This document shows, one piece after another, positions 11,690 through 21,745 of a stretch of 64,000 nucleotides of DNA; position 1 is the first letter of the stretch, and every line of letters starts with the position of its first letter. The position numbers were made by a program, and so were the translations under genes. Location of the stretch: NCBI RefSeq assembly GCF_027409185.1, contig NC_084462.1, forward strand, positions 17,459,577-17,523,576, given 5' to 3'. Under the pieces are notes generated by a model that saw only the letters and a list, made by a program, of their open reading frames with translations, did no database searches and was not told the DNA's origin. Origin of the DNA: Cynocephalus volans (Eukaryota > Chordata > Mammalia > Dermoptera > Cynocephalidae).

Positions 11690-12365
11690 AAGATCGAGGT
11701 AAAATTCACATAGCAAAATTCACCATTTTAAAGTGTTCAACATGGTGGTGTTAAGTACATTCACAATGCTGTGCATCCACCACCACCGTCTAGTTCCAGA
11801 GCATTTTCATCATCCCAGAAGGAACCCCCAAACCCATTAAGCAGTCATTCCCCACTGCCTCCATCCCCCAGCTCCTGGCAGCCACTAATCGACTTTTGTT
11901 CTCTATGGATTTATCTATTCTAGATATTTCTTATAAATGGAATAACACAATATGTGGCCTTTTGTAACTGGCTTCTTTCACTGCATATGATGTTTTCAAG
12001 GTTCATCCAGGCTGTAGGATGTATCAGCATTTCGCTCCTTTTTAGGGCTGAATAATATTCCATTGCATGGATATGCTACATTTTGTGTATCCATTCGTCA
12101 GTTGATGGACACTTGAGTCCACCTTTTGGCTATTGTGAATAATGCTGCTGTGAACATCCATGTACAAGGATTTGTTCAAATATCTGCTTTCAGTTCTTTG
12201 GGATATATGTCTAAGAGTGAAATCACTGGGTCATATGGTAATTCTATATCTAAGTTTTTTGAAAAATCACTAAACTGTCTTCCACAATGGCTGCACCATT
12301 TCACACTCCCACTAGCAGTGTTCAAGTCTCCACGACCTTGCCAGCACTTGTTAATTTCTGTACCA
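11690..12365 (-). repeat. L1 3' part (old)
   Basis: Reverse strand holds 3' UTR and ORF2-end sequence (a decayed ELPYDPVISLLDIYPKELK peptide). Confidence 0.88.
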
Positions 12366-12371
12366 TTCTCA

Positions 12372-12478
12372 TTTGAAAGAGGAAACTGAGGCTCAGAGAG
12401 AGGAAATGACCTGCCCAAGGCCAGGTAACGAGTCAGTGCAGACACAGCACTAGAGCCCAGACTTCTCAACTCCCCGTT
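12372..12478 (-). repeat. MIR fragment
   Basis: GAGGAAACTGAGGCTCAGAG and CCTGCCCAAGGCCAGGTAAC, reverse orientation. Confidence 0.75.
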
Positions 12479-12479
12479 T

Positions 12480-12790
12480 ATTCACTGACTCATTCAGCAA
12501 GAATTTATTGAGCACCTCCTAAGCTTCAAGCACTCTTCTAGGCCCTGGGGAGACAGCAGTGCACAAAACAGCATTCTTCTTCTCATGGAGCTGTTCATTG
12601 GGAGTAGGGGAGGGTCAGAAAAAAAACTGATAAAAATAAGACATGTCAGGTGGTGACGAGTGCTTGGAAGAGAATGAAGCAGGCAAAGAGGATAAAGTGT
12701 AGGGACAATGTGATTTTAGCTTGGACAGTCGGGGGGTATCTCTGTGGGGCGACTGTGAGCAGAGACCTGAGGAAGTGGGCACCCAACTCA
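12480..12790 (-). repeat. L2 fragment
   Basis: Reverse-orientation L2 end: TTTATTGAGCACCTCCTAAG, TCTAGGCCCTGGGGAGACAG, followed by the decayed region ending GAGCAGAGACCTGAGGAAG. Confidence 0.7.
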
Positions 12791-13241
12791 GATCTGGGGG
12801 GAGACCCATTTCTCTCCCCACCACACAATCCCCTTTCTTCCATTTCTATTTGAAGGTGATGTCTGATTAAACTTTGTTCAATAAACCCAGAAAATCCTCT
12901 CCATTGCCATGTCAGGGCCAACTGAGAGCAAGGAGGGAGAAGGAAGAGGGAGATAAAGAGCATAGTTGCTGCTGGAGAAGGGGAAGAAATCAAAAGCTGG
13001 GGTGGGGGGCTGGGAGTGGGGGATGTAAATTCCAGAAAGAACAGAGTGCAGGAGTCCACACACAGAACAATCCTCTAGCAGGCTGCGGGGACTACAAATG
13101 AAGTAACTTATGTAAAGAGCCTGGCACATAGCAGGTACTCAATATATGTACACATTACGCATTATTTAGTTGTATTCTCAGGATTTACTGGGTGGTCCCT
13201 AAAAATAATAACGTTCTCTTGTCTCTGGTCTCACTGTTTAG

Positions 13242-13349
13242 ATGAGAATACGCTCCATGTGCCTGAAGTCAGCTTCACTTTCCCAAGCGCCATGTGGCAG
13301 AGCAGTCCAGGCCCAAGCAGGGTGCCCCTCTTGCCCCGGGACATCCAAG
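13242..13349 (+). CDS. KIF19B: Kinesin-19-like (KIF19B) tail, exon 4 of 5 seen
   Basis: This exon is 108 nt long, with acceptor CTCACTGTTTAG and donor AAG/GTCAGT at 13350. With the single base carried from the previous exon it reads 36 codons, starting DENTLHVPEVSFTFPSAMW and ending VPLLPRDIQ, and leaves one base over. The other two frames are either interrupted or of unlikely composition. The sequence is disordered and proline/serine-rich, as expected for this tail, and no domain is recognisable. The intron before it (7824-13241) holds MIR, L1 and L2 remnants. Confidence 0.62.
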
Positions 13350-13544
13350 GTCAGTACCTGTCTCTTCCTCTCCCTGCACAGTCCTGTAGCCCCCAGCCGC
13401 TGCCAACCTTCATGGGGAGAAGTCAGGGGTGACAGCAGTGCACGCACACCTCAGGCTGCACCACACACTGGGCGCCCTCATCTGTCAGGGGTGATAGTGC
13501 ACGCATTCCTCACAGTCCTCTACCACTCACCATGCACCCCCCCA

Positions 13545-13692
13545 TCATTGTAGGCATGATAATTATCCCCATTTTGCAGGACTCTGACACTCTCAGAAGA
13601 GAGGGACTTGCCCAAGGCCACTCAGCAGTGAGAGGAGAGCCAGGACTTGAACTTGGGCTCATTTGTCTCCAACACCCAGCCTGTGCTGCTGA
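13545..13692 (-). repeat. MIR fragment
   Basis: ATTATCCCCATTTTGCAGGA and GACTTGCCCAAGGCCACTCA, reverse orientation. Confidence 0.8.
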
Positions 13693-14294
13693 TGGGAGAA
13701 GAGGCAGCTGGGGTCTGGTTACTTCCTAAGCTGTTCAGCTCCCAGCAAAGCTCTCTCAGCAGCCCTGACATAGAACTGCACTCACTGTCAAACGTTTTTC
13801 CCAGCCTTCACATGAACGGTCAGGTCTCAGAGCCCCAGACCAGGCCTGGAGAAGGCTGAGGACCTGCAGAAGGTCAGGGGTAAGGCGGAGAAGAGCCCAC
13901 TGCTGGCCTACAGCAGGGAGGGCCAGGCAGGATCCACGATGGGATGCTGGGTATGGGCTTGGAGAGCCCAGTCAGATGGTGGTGGGAGCAGGTGGCCCTG
14001 ATCAGCACAGAGGGTCAGAAGGTGGGGATGAGGCAGGTGTAGACTCAGGCTGGGAAGGAGAAGGGGAGTCTCAGGGCTTAGTCCTTGTGAAATGGAGCCA
14101 GACGTCTGGAGGTTGAGGAGATACCTGGGCCAGGATGTAGGCCCTTGGTGGGCAGGTGGGTGCCCCAAGTAAGCCCATTTCCTATGTGCCATATATATCC
14201 ATCCAGTTCTATATCCATCTGGTTCTTTAAGAAAATTATTATTATCTTCTTATGTAACTTTCAACATATATAAATAATATATTCAATTTATGAT
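13693..14294. other. Intron sequence, no gene seen
   Basis: G-rich single-copy intron. A possible exon at 13805-13883 was examined and rejected because it stops in the required frame. Confidence 0.4.
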
Positions 14295-14605
14295 CTAGGA
14301 CGTGCTTTCCAGTAGAAATATAATGTGAGCCACACATACAATTTCAAATGTTCTAATAGCTACATTTTCGGTAAACAGAAAGAGATGAAATTCATTTAAT
14401 AATATATTTTATTTAACTCAACATGCAATCAATGTGAAAATTATTAATGAGAAATTTTACATTCTTTATTTTGGTACTAAGTCCTCTGAATTTGTGATGC
14501 ATTTTGCATGTACAGCACACCTCAATCTGGGCCAGTTGCATCTCGAGGGCTCAAATAACCACACGTGGCCAGTGGCTACTATATTGGATGGCACAGCTCT
14601 AGAAC
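14295..14605. mobile_element. hAT-type DNA transposon relic, family not assigned
   Basis: Resembles a common non-autonomous element with TTTCCAGTAGAAATATAATG at one end and GTGGCCAGTGGCTACTATAT plus GGATGGCACAGCTCTAGAAC at the other. I cannot name the family with certainty. Confidence 0.45.
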
Positions 14606-15667
14606 ATTACCATGTCACCCCACGTCTTTCATTCAAAAACAAGTTTGTCTTGTTTCATTTAATTTAAAAGAACTTCTGGCCAAACTACGTCCCAGAACAG
14701 TTGTACCCATTGCAGTAACATTGCAAATAGTCCTGGGTATTATTAACCTTAAAAAAGAAAACACAATGTTGTCAGTTTGGTGGCCTATTCCCCCTCCCTT
14801 TCTCTCTCTTCCCTCTTCTTTTCTTCTTCTATTTCTATATCTCGAAGCAAGAAGGCCACTGAAGTGTCCTTTGTCCCTGCTAAATCTCAGTTACAGTTTA
14901 AGTCACTTTCACATCCATGTGCATGTCATCCTCACCCCAGTCCATGAGGCAGATGTTGCCTGGGTCCCTTTCTGGAGACAGGAAACTTCCTCTGGAATTA
15001 TCAGCATCGTTTTTCACTCCCTGAACCAACTCACAACCAAGCCATCTGGGAAGGACGGGTATAAATCAGCGATAGGCTTAAAGAACAGCAGGGAGGGCCG
15101 GGCCCATGCAGGAGGTTCTTTCTGCTGTCTAACCTCAGTTGCTGCTGCTGCACCTTTAACCCATTCCCTGATGTTACTTTTTCAGAAAAGGTTGACAACT
15201 TGTCATTATTATGCCATTCTTTTAAGGATTCTTGGGGAAAGGATCTCAAAAGTGTTGACCAGCCACAATCTTGGGTCCGGAAGTTCCCAAACCAGAGCAT
15301 GCTAAATAACAGTCAACAGTGAATAGCCAATTTCAACAATATGTCTTTAAATGTGGGTTCTGGGAAAGGTTTCACAAGGATGTCTGGCTGGAGCTGCTGG
15401 GTGTGACCACCGCATGGGGAAAGTGGCTTCAGGAGGGTCCTGGGGACAGGCCTGGTGTTACTAGAGCAGCAGAGGCCACGTCAAACTCGAAAGTGTGGCC
15501 CCAGGTTGGCGAGATAAAGTCCCAGGGGAAGGTGCCCTTGTGGGTGACTCAGGCCAGAGAGAGGGCGTCCACACTGGGCGGGGACCTAGCCAGAGGACCC
15601 CAGCTGGGTGCTGGCTTTTACTTGAGTCTGCCTTGACCACAGACTGAAGTCTCCCCATCCCCTCCAG
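14606..15667. other. Last visible kinesin intron, no other gene seen
   Basis: Single-copy sequence leading into the terminal exon. A long open frame at 14565-15305 has no acceptor/donor pattern and no family likeness. Confidence 0.45.
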
Positions 15668-15768
15668 GGTCTATGGACAGCGGAGGCCGACACCACAGCC
15701 CTCTGCCCCTCAGCAACCCCCGCAAGCTCCAGGGAGGCAGCGCCAAGAGGCCAAGAAGACCGAAATAA
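15668..15768 (+). CDS. KIF19B: Kinesin-19-like (KIF19B) tail, terminal exon and stop
   Basis: The acceptor is CCCCATCCCCTCCAG. In the phase set by the previous exon this reads GSMDSGGRHHSPLPLSNP, then a basic end KRPRRPK, then TAA at 15766-15768. The end resembles what I recall of KIF19 (S-P-L, a P/G/S stretch, then R-rich). The five exons total 900 nt, exactly 300 codons including this stop. The other two frames are also open for a while here: one to about 15843, a glutamine-rich frame, and one to about 16010. A different upstream donor could therefore give another C-terminus. There is no canonical AATAAA in the 1.1 kb after the stop; the first is in an LTR at 16939. Confidence 0.58.
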
Positions 15769-16775
15769 GACAGCAGCAGGCACAGCAGGCACGCCAGGGG
15801 AAGGCCAGAGACCCGATCCTGGGCACAGTGATCTCTTTGGCCTGAAGTTGGATTTGGGAGACGGGGGCCCTGGCAGGGACACTTTGGGGCCTTCAAAAGG
15901 GCAGTCTGTGGAGGGTCAGGGCCCTTCCCAAGGACCCTCACGGGGAGACCTCGGGTGGCTACCAATTGCGAATACTCTTCCCGGGATCATTCTACATCCT
16001 ACTTTCTAGTATGGGAGAGCACTTTCTGTGCGGTGGGACACCATGGGACACGAGCCATCACCCACTGGTCAGGCTCAGGCTGCAGAAACCTCTGGGGACA
16101 GTGGAGTGGCTGCAGGGGCTGAAGGGGAAGAACTTGTCTCCTATCCCCACAAGCCTGGGCCAGCCTGCAGAGTGGCACTGTTCCCCTCCCCATGGGCACA
16201 CATGCATCAGGGAAAGACCAGAACATTCCCCCATTCCCATCCCCCACTGTGATCTAATGTCACTCCCAACATCCCAAAAATGCAGAGAGGAAAAGTTGCT
16301 AACTGTTGGAAACAAGATAGAGTTGTCAAGGTATTTGAAAACTGTATACAAAAGCCATGTACACGGGGAACCTGTAAGTCAAGGTTCTAAGTATGTTAGG
16401 GTTGCACAGATTTCAGTAATTTTGTCGACAGAAAAAAACCGTAGAAAAACTCTGAGCGCCATCCTGTGGGGAGACAGATCATTGCCTTGTCTGGTTTTGT
16501 TTTTGGCCAATTGCTGTAGTTTTCAAATCAGGGCCCTCATTCCTTGCTCTCAGGAACCCCCTTGATTGGAGGCTGATGAAGTTTGGATGTGTTATCCCCT
16601 CCAAAACTCATGTGGAAATTTGATCTCCGATGTGGCAGTGTTGGAAACTGATTGAGTCATGGGGGCGGATCCCTCATGAATGGATTAATGCTCTCCCTGG
16701 GGGAGGAGGGGTAGTGAGTGAGTTCTCCTTCTGTTAGTTCCCGAGAGACCTGATTGTTTAAAGGACCCTGGCACC

Positions 16776-16780
<5 letters not shown>

Positions 16781-16823
<43 letters not shown>
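16781..16823 (+). repeat. (TC)n microsatellite
   Basis: About 21 uninterrupted CT dinucleotides inside the LTR; the RERERE-type open frames on the other strand are artefacts of it. Confidence 0.95.
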
Positions 16824-16827
<4 letters not shown>

Positions 16828-16938
16828 TCCTGTCCCCATGTGATCTGCTTGTATCTGCCGGCTGCCTCCCACTTTCTGCCATGAGTAGAAGCAGCCTGAG
16901 GCCCATGCCAGACGCAGCTGTCCCAGAATCATAAGCCA

Positions 16939-16944
16939 AATAAA
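16939..16944 (+). terminator. Candidate poly(A) signal inside a MaLR LTR
   Basis: This is the first canonical AATAAA downstream of the kinesin stop codon, 1.17 kb away, inside a sense-orientation MaLR LTR whose own transcripts use such a signal. Reading 15769-16938 by eye I found no AATAAA or ATTAAA. Whether the kinesin transcript uses it is inference. Confidence 0.3.
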
Positions 16945-17012
16945 CCTCTTTCCTTTATAAATTACCCAGTCTCAGGTATTTCTGTCATAGCAACACAAAA
17001 TGGACTAAAACA

Positions 17013-18099
17013 GAGGCCATGGGCATCAGAGCCACCTCTTCTGTGCTGGGACAGCCACCCTGGCCTGGGACCTGGCGGACCAAGGTGGAGAACAGAGATA
17101 AACTCTGTGGACTTTGGAAATGAGTACTTGAGGGCCAGGAGGTAGAGGTGGTGTCGTGGTCTCTTGGCCTGAGTGGGATGTGAGTCTTTGGATGTGGCAT
17201 GTGGTACCTGGCACATGATGGCCACTCCATAAATGCTGTGCAAACTGCCCAGCGGATGCCATGGCCCGCCCTCCCCCTATTGTAATGCCTGCTGTCAAGG
17301 AAGGTGGGCTAGGGTCTTCCTTGAAGCTATGTTGTCCTTTCTGGGTCTTCTTGGGGGAATGTGGTGGAGGGGAGGAGGTGGGTCCCATTTCTCTTTGGGA
17401 GCTCTGCTCCCTGCTTTGCTATAGACCTGCTGTGGGCACCGTCAATGCCCATCTCCTGTGCTTGAAGCAAAGCCTGGTGTGGGAGGACTTTGGCTTTCCT
17501 ACATGGCCTTAGCTTTCTGAGCTGAAGCCAGCCTGGGTCTCAGGACCCTTAGGCCTGGTGGGCCCCGACCCTGATGCTAAGATCCCCCTTAGATGGGGTG
17601 TGAGATGACTTCATGAAGTTCATGGACAAACCTTTTTCATTTTAAGGACTATATGCTTACTTTAGTGTGTTTTAGAAAAAATACATAACTCACCTGTCAA
17701 ACACTTGAGTTCATCCATTATGTGTTTAAAATGATGGGTCAGCTCTAGTTCAAGCAGTTACTTCCTCACACTGGACTTCTCCATCTAAAATGAGGCTAAA
17801 CTTAAAAAGTGAGATTCTTTAAATCAAAAAAAAAAAAAACCACAACAGTCCAGGTGATACTGGGATAAAGTAACAATTGTGAATGTGGCTTGGAGGTGTC
17901 TGGAGTGAGGAACACATGCCTCCCCTGTATCTCTTAGGGGCTGAGTTTGGCTGCCAGTAACAGAAAATCCCCCAAAACAGTGGCTTAAACAAGATAGGGC
18001 TTTTCTCTCATGTAGGGACAAGTCTGGAGGTGGCATTGTGTAAGGCTGCTCCATGAGGTTGTCAGGGACCCATGCTCCTCTACATTTCTTTGCCTGACC
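17013..18099. other. Intergenic sequence, no gene seen
   Basis: Mostly single-copy. About 17930-18080 resembles an old DNA-transposon or LTR piece (ACAGTGGCTTAAACAAGATA) that I cannot assign. Confidence 0.4.
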
Positions 18100-18103
18100 T
18101 CTG

Positions 18104-18800
18104 TATTCATCAGGGTTCTCTAGAGAAACAGAACCAATATGCTACGTATAGCTATATAAGAGCAGATTTATTACGGGAATTGGATCACTCGATTGTAGAG
18201 GCCAAGAAGTCCCATGAACTGCTGTCTGCTAGCTGGAGCACCGGGAAAGCCATGGTAATTCAGTCTGACTCCAAAGGCCTGAGAGCAGGGAGCAGGGGAG
18301 GCCATTGGTGTAAGTCCCAATGTCCAAAGGCCCAAGAACCAGGAGATCCAAGGTCTGATGTCCGAGGGCAGGAGAAGATGGTTGTCATAGCTCAGGAAGA
18401 GGGAAAGAGAAATTGCCCTTCCTCTGCCCATTTGTACTATTCTGCCCTCCACAGGTTGGATGATGCCTGCCCACATTGGTGAGGGTGATCTTATTTACTC
18501 AGGTACTGATTCAAACACCAATCTCTTCCCAGAGAAAATGTTTTCCTAGCTACCTGGGCATCCCTTAACCCAGTCAAGTTTGTTTTTTTTTTAACAAGTT
18601 TTTTTTTTTTTTTTTTTTTGTCGTTTTTTTCGTGACCGGCACTCAGCCAGTGAGTGCACCGGTCAGTCCTATATAGGATCCGAACCCGCGGCGGGAGCGT
18701 CGCCGCGCTGCCAGCGCAGCACTCTACCAAGTGCGCCACGGGCTCGGCCCTTGTTTTTTTTTTTAACCCAGTCTAGTTGACACATAAAATTATCCATCCT
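18104..18800 (+). mobile_element. MLT2-like ERVL LTR split by a SINE
   Basis: Starts TGTATTCATCAGGGTTCTCT and ends AGTTGACACATAAAATTATC, with the GAATTGGATCACTCGATTGT block between. The colugo SINE at 18596-18750 interrupts its right end. Confidence 0.8.
18596..18750 (-). mobile_element. Colugo SINE, CpG-rich subtype
   Basis: Reverse strand starts GGGCCGAGCCCGTGGCGCAC and has a B box (GGTTCGGATCC), then GACCGGTGCACTCACTGGCT, GCCGGTCACGA and an A-rich tail. The middle of the tRNA-like part differs from the common dimer (GCGCTGGCAGCGCGGC). Duplicated TTGTTTTTTTTTTAAC lies on both sides (18580-18595, 18751-18766). Confidence 0.85.
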
Positions 18801-18897
18801 AGGGAGGTACAGCAAGGGCCAGACAGAGGCCAGCATGGGACCAGAAGGAGCCAGAAGGGATAAACACATGTCCCCACTGTACCAGGCACAGGCTGTG

Positions 18898-19056
18898 TGA
18901 ATGCGTGTATCTGTGTGCATGTGTGTGTGGGTGTGCCAGTGTGTGAATGTGTGTGTGCGTGGGTGTGCCAGTGTGTGAATGCATGTGTGCATGGATGTAC
19001 TAGTATATGAATGTGTGTGTGCATGGGCATGCCAGTGTGTGAATGTGTGTGTGTGC
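18898..19056 (+). repeat. Minisatellite, 32-bp period
   Basis: TG-rich units containing GTGCCAGTGTGTGAATG recur at 18933, 18965, 18997 (diverged) and 19029, an exact spacing of 32. Confidence 0.85.
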
Positions 19057-19389
19057 TGGGTGAGGAGCAGCCCAGCCTGGGGCCCTCCCAGGAAGGGCGT
19101 GAGTCTTCTGCTGCACTTGCCTTCAGCAGGGCCCCTTCCCAGATGATGTGCTTTGAGGCCCTGAGAGTCAGTTTTCTCCTCTGCTGTGCTCGAGGGGTCC
19201 TGATGACATGGAAGTAATAGGCCAGTCAAGGGGGAGAATGTAATCTGATTGGGCCCAGTGGGGAGGGGACAGAATGGGAGCCCAGGCAGGCACACTGGGA
19301 CATTATGAACCTCCAGTGGTGACAGACTCTCTGAGCTGCATGTGTGTCTACAGATTATTGAATGGATTAACAAATTACATTAATTCAAA

Positions 19390-19536
19390 AAGTGTCTTTC
19401 CCCTGCTTAAAATATTTCAGTGATGTCTGCTCACTCCTAGGACAAAGCACAGCTCCTGGTCCCAGTATCTGTGTCCCTCATCTCTCTCTGTGGCCCCATC
19501 ACCTGACCTCTCCTCCACACAACCCTCTCCCTGCCC
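19390..19536 (+). repeat. L2 fragment
   Basis: L2 sense pattern: AAATATTTCAGTGATGTCTG, GGACAAAGCACAGCTCCTGG. Confidence 0.5.
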
Positions 19537-19542
19537 CATTCA

Positions 19543-20045
19543 CTCTTCAGATACTCACACAGGTTTATTGAGCAACTATGTGGAAAGTGCTAGGTGCTGA
19601 AGACATGGCTGTGACCAGGCAGACATGTCTCTACGCTCACAAAGGTCACGTTCTACAGAAGGTGGAGGCAGAGAGTGAACAGCCCTCTGATGAAAATACA
19701 GCAAGCTGTGGGGCAGAGAGTGCTGGGGTGGGCTACTTGAGATGGGGTGGTCAGGGAAGGCCTCTTGGAGGAGGTGGAAGTCGAGACTGCAGCAAGAGCG
19801 GCCCAGGCAGGGGCAGAGCAATGGCAAAGGCCCTGGGGCAGAGTGTGCTTGGCTCATTTGCAACACGACGAAGAGCCAGTGTGGCTGTTATTGGTGTCTG
19901 AGGTCCCTGTTCACTCACTCATTCATTCATTCATTCAGCCAATGTGTTTCGAGCCCTTGCTATGTTCCAGGCTCTGTGCTGGGTGAGATGTATGACAGCG
20001 GGTCGCTATTCTCAGAGCTCACAGTCTAGTGGGGAGAGAGCCACC
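19543..20045 (-). repeat. L2 fragments (two adjoining)
   Basis: Reverse L2 ends: GGTCAGGGAAGGCCTCTTGG with GCAAAGGCCCTGGGGCAGAG up to 19890, then a second end from 19913 (ATTCATTCATTCATTCAGCC, TCCAGGCTCTGTGCTGGG). Confidence 0.7.
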
Positions 20046-20293
20046 CATAACTGGTACAGAGAGGTGGGGCAGGGAGTGTGGCACTTCGCTTCTGATATGT
20101 ATCAAACCATCCCAGAATTTATGGCTTAAAACCAGAGACATTGGCCATTTTTCATGATCCTACAGGTCAGCTGGGTGGTTCTGGTCTGGGCCAGCTTGGT
20201 TGATCTCTGCAGTTGGAGGGGCTTGGCTGGGCCAGGTGGTCCAGGATGACTTCATGCCCCTCTTGGCACCTGGCAGGCTAATTTGTTGGGGGT

Positions 20294-20692
20294 CTGCTGA
20301 GGACCAAATTGTGTCCCCCCCAAATTCATATGTTGAAACCCTAACCCTCATTGTGACTATATTTGGAGTAATGAAGTAATTAAGGTTAAATGAGGCCATA
20401 GGGTGGAGCCTTGATCTGAAATGACTAGTGTCCTTATAAGAAGAGATGCCAGAGAGCTTGTGTACTCCCTCTCCCCTGCAAATAACCCCCTCCCTGCCAC
20501 CATGCCATATGAGGATGCAGAGAGAAGGCGGCTGCCTGCTAACCAGGAAAGAGACCCCTCACTAGGGACCAAATTGACCAGGACCTTGATCTTGGACTTC
20601 CAGCCTTCAGAGCTGTGAGAAAATACATTTGTGTTGTTTGAGCCCCACAGTCTATGGTATTTTTGTTATGGTAGCCTGAGCCGGCTAATATG
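20294..20692 (+). mobile_element. MLT1-type MaLR LTR
   Basis: CCCAAATTCATATGTTGAAA, TTGATCTTGGACTTCCAGCC and the CAGTCTATGGTATTTTTGTT end match MLT1 in sense orientation. Confidence 0.88.
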
Positions 20693-21377
20693 ATGCCTCA
20701 GGTGGAAATGCTAATCTCTGCCCCACATTACCTCTCACCCTCCAGCTGTCTGGCCCAGGCTGGGATTCCAAGAACTGGGGAGCAGAAGATACTCCTCCTC
20801 CCCACCCCTTCTTTGGCCAGAGCAAGTCACAGGCCAGCCCAGATTCAAGGGGTAGGGAGTGGACTCCACCTCCTGATGGGAGGAGCCGCAAAGAATCTGT
20901 GGCCACATGTAGTCATCACAGGTGGGAGTTGCTGTGCCCACCCATCTCTCAGAGCCCCACAGGGGGTGAGCATCCCACCAACCTGGGCTTGATTCTGAAG
21001 GGTAACTCTCTGAAAATAAATATGTGCCTCCCGTGTGTCACTAGGGCCAAGTTCAGGACCAGTGTCTGGCTGAGTGTATTCATCAGGGCTTCCTGAAAAT
21101 TAATAGCAAGTTTATGCTCAGCCAAAGCACAAGCAATTAGGCTGTGGCCTGAGAGTGGCCTGAGATAAAGGAGACAAGGGAGCGGTTGCTGTCTGTCTTG
21201 GTGCTAGATGCAAGTCGCCCTAGCTCACCATGAGAGCAGGAGGAAGCGAGAGCAGAAACGCGGGGTGGCTGGACCCGGGGGGCTCTCCCTCACTGTCTCC
21301 GTCTGGTGGTTCTGCATCTGTGCAGTGGGTGAACTGCCTCCCGCCCCAATCCCAGTCCATCGGAGCCTCAGAACAAG
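20693..21377. other. Intergenic sequence, no gene seen
   Basis: Single-copy sequence; open frames lack support. Confidence 0.5.
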
Positions 21378-21745
21378 AACTTATTTGGAAATAGGGTCTT
21401 TGCAGATACAACTAAAGATCTGAAGATGAAATGATTTTGGATTTAGGGTGGACCCCAAATCCAATTTGTTATGACAAATGTCCTAACAAGGAGAGGAGAG
21501 GGTGTAGAGACACACAGAAGTCCAGGTGAGGATGAAGGCAGGTGTGTCCACAAGCCAAGGAACATCTGGGAGTACCAGAAGCTGGAAGAGGCAGGAAGGA
21601 TCCTCCCTTAGAGCCTTGGGTGGGAACTCAACCCTGTGACACCTTAATTTTGGACTTCTGGCCTCCAGAACTGTGATGTAACACATTTCTGTTGTTTTAA
21701 GTCACCCGGTTTGTGGTAATTTGTTACAGCAGCAATAGAAAATGG
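21378..21745 (+). mobile_element. MLT1-type MaLR LTR
   Basis: TTATTTGGAAATAGGGTCTT, AATTTTGGACTTCTGGCCTC and GGTAATTTGTTACAGCAGCA identify MLT1 in sense orientation. Confidence 0.88.

Larger units (their letters stand above)
16574..17012 (+). mobile_element. MST/THE1-type MaLR solo LTR with 5-bp duplication
   Basis: Begins TGATGAAGTTTGGATGTG and ends GGACTAAAACA. It is flanked on both sides by GAGGC (16569-16573 and 17013-17017). It contains a (TC)n run at 16781-16823 and the AATAAA at 16939. Non-coding solo LTR. Confidence 0.92.

Noticed and set aside
13805..13883. Possible extra kinesin exon with good acceptor
   Set aside because: In the required phase it stops after three codons; the donor is also weak.
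14565..15305. 246-residue open frame
   Set aside because: No splice sites in phase, no recognisable motif, and the left edge overlaps a DNA transposon relic.
1280..15768. CCDC201, another gene I considered for this neighbourhood
   Set aside because: The translated exons do not match what I recall of that protein, whereas several ordered motifs match KIF19.
16657..16939. RERERE-type open frames
   Set aside because: Translation of the (TC)n microsatellite inside an LTR.
18669..19373. 234-residue reverse-strand open frame
   Set aside because: Runs through a SINE, an LTR end and a minisatellite; no coding signal.
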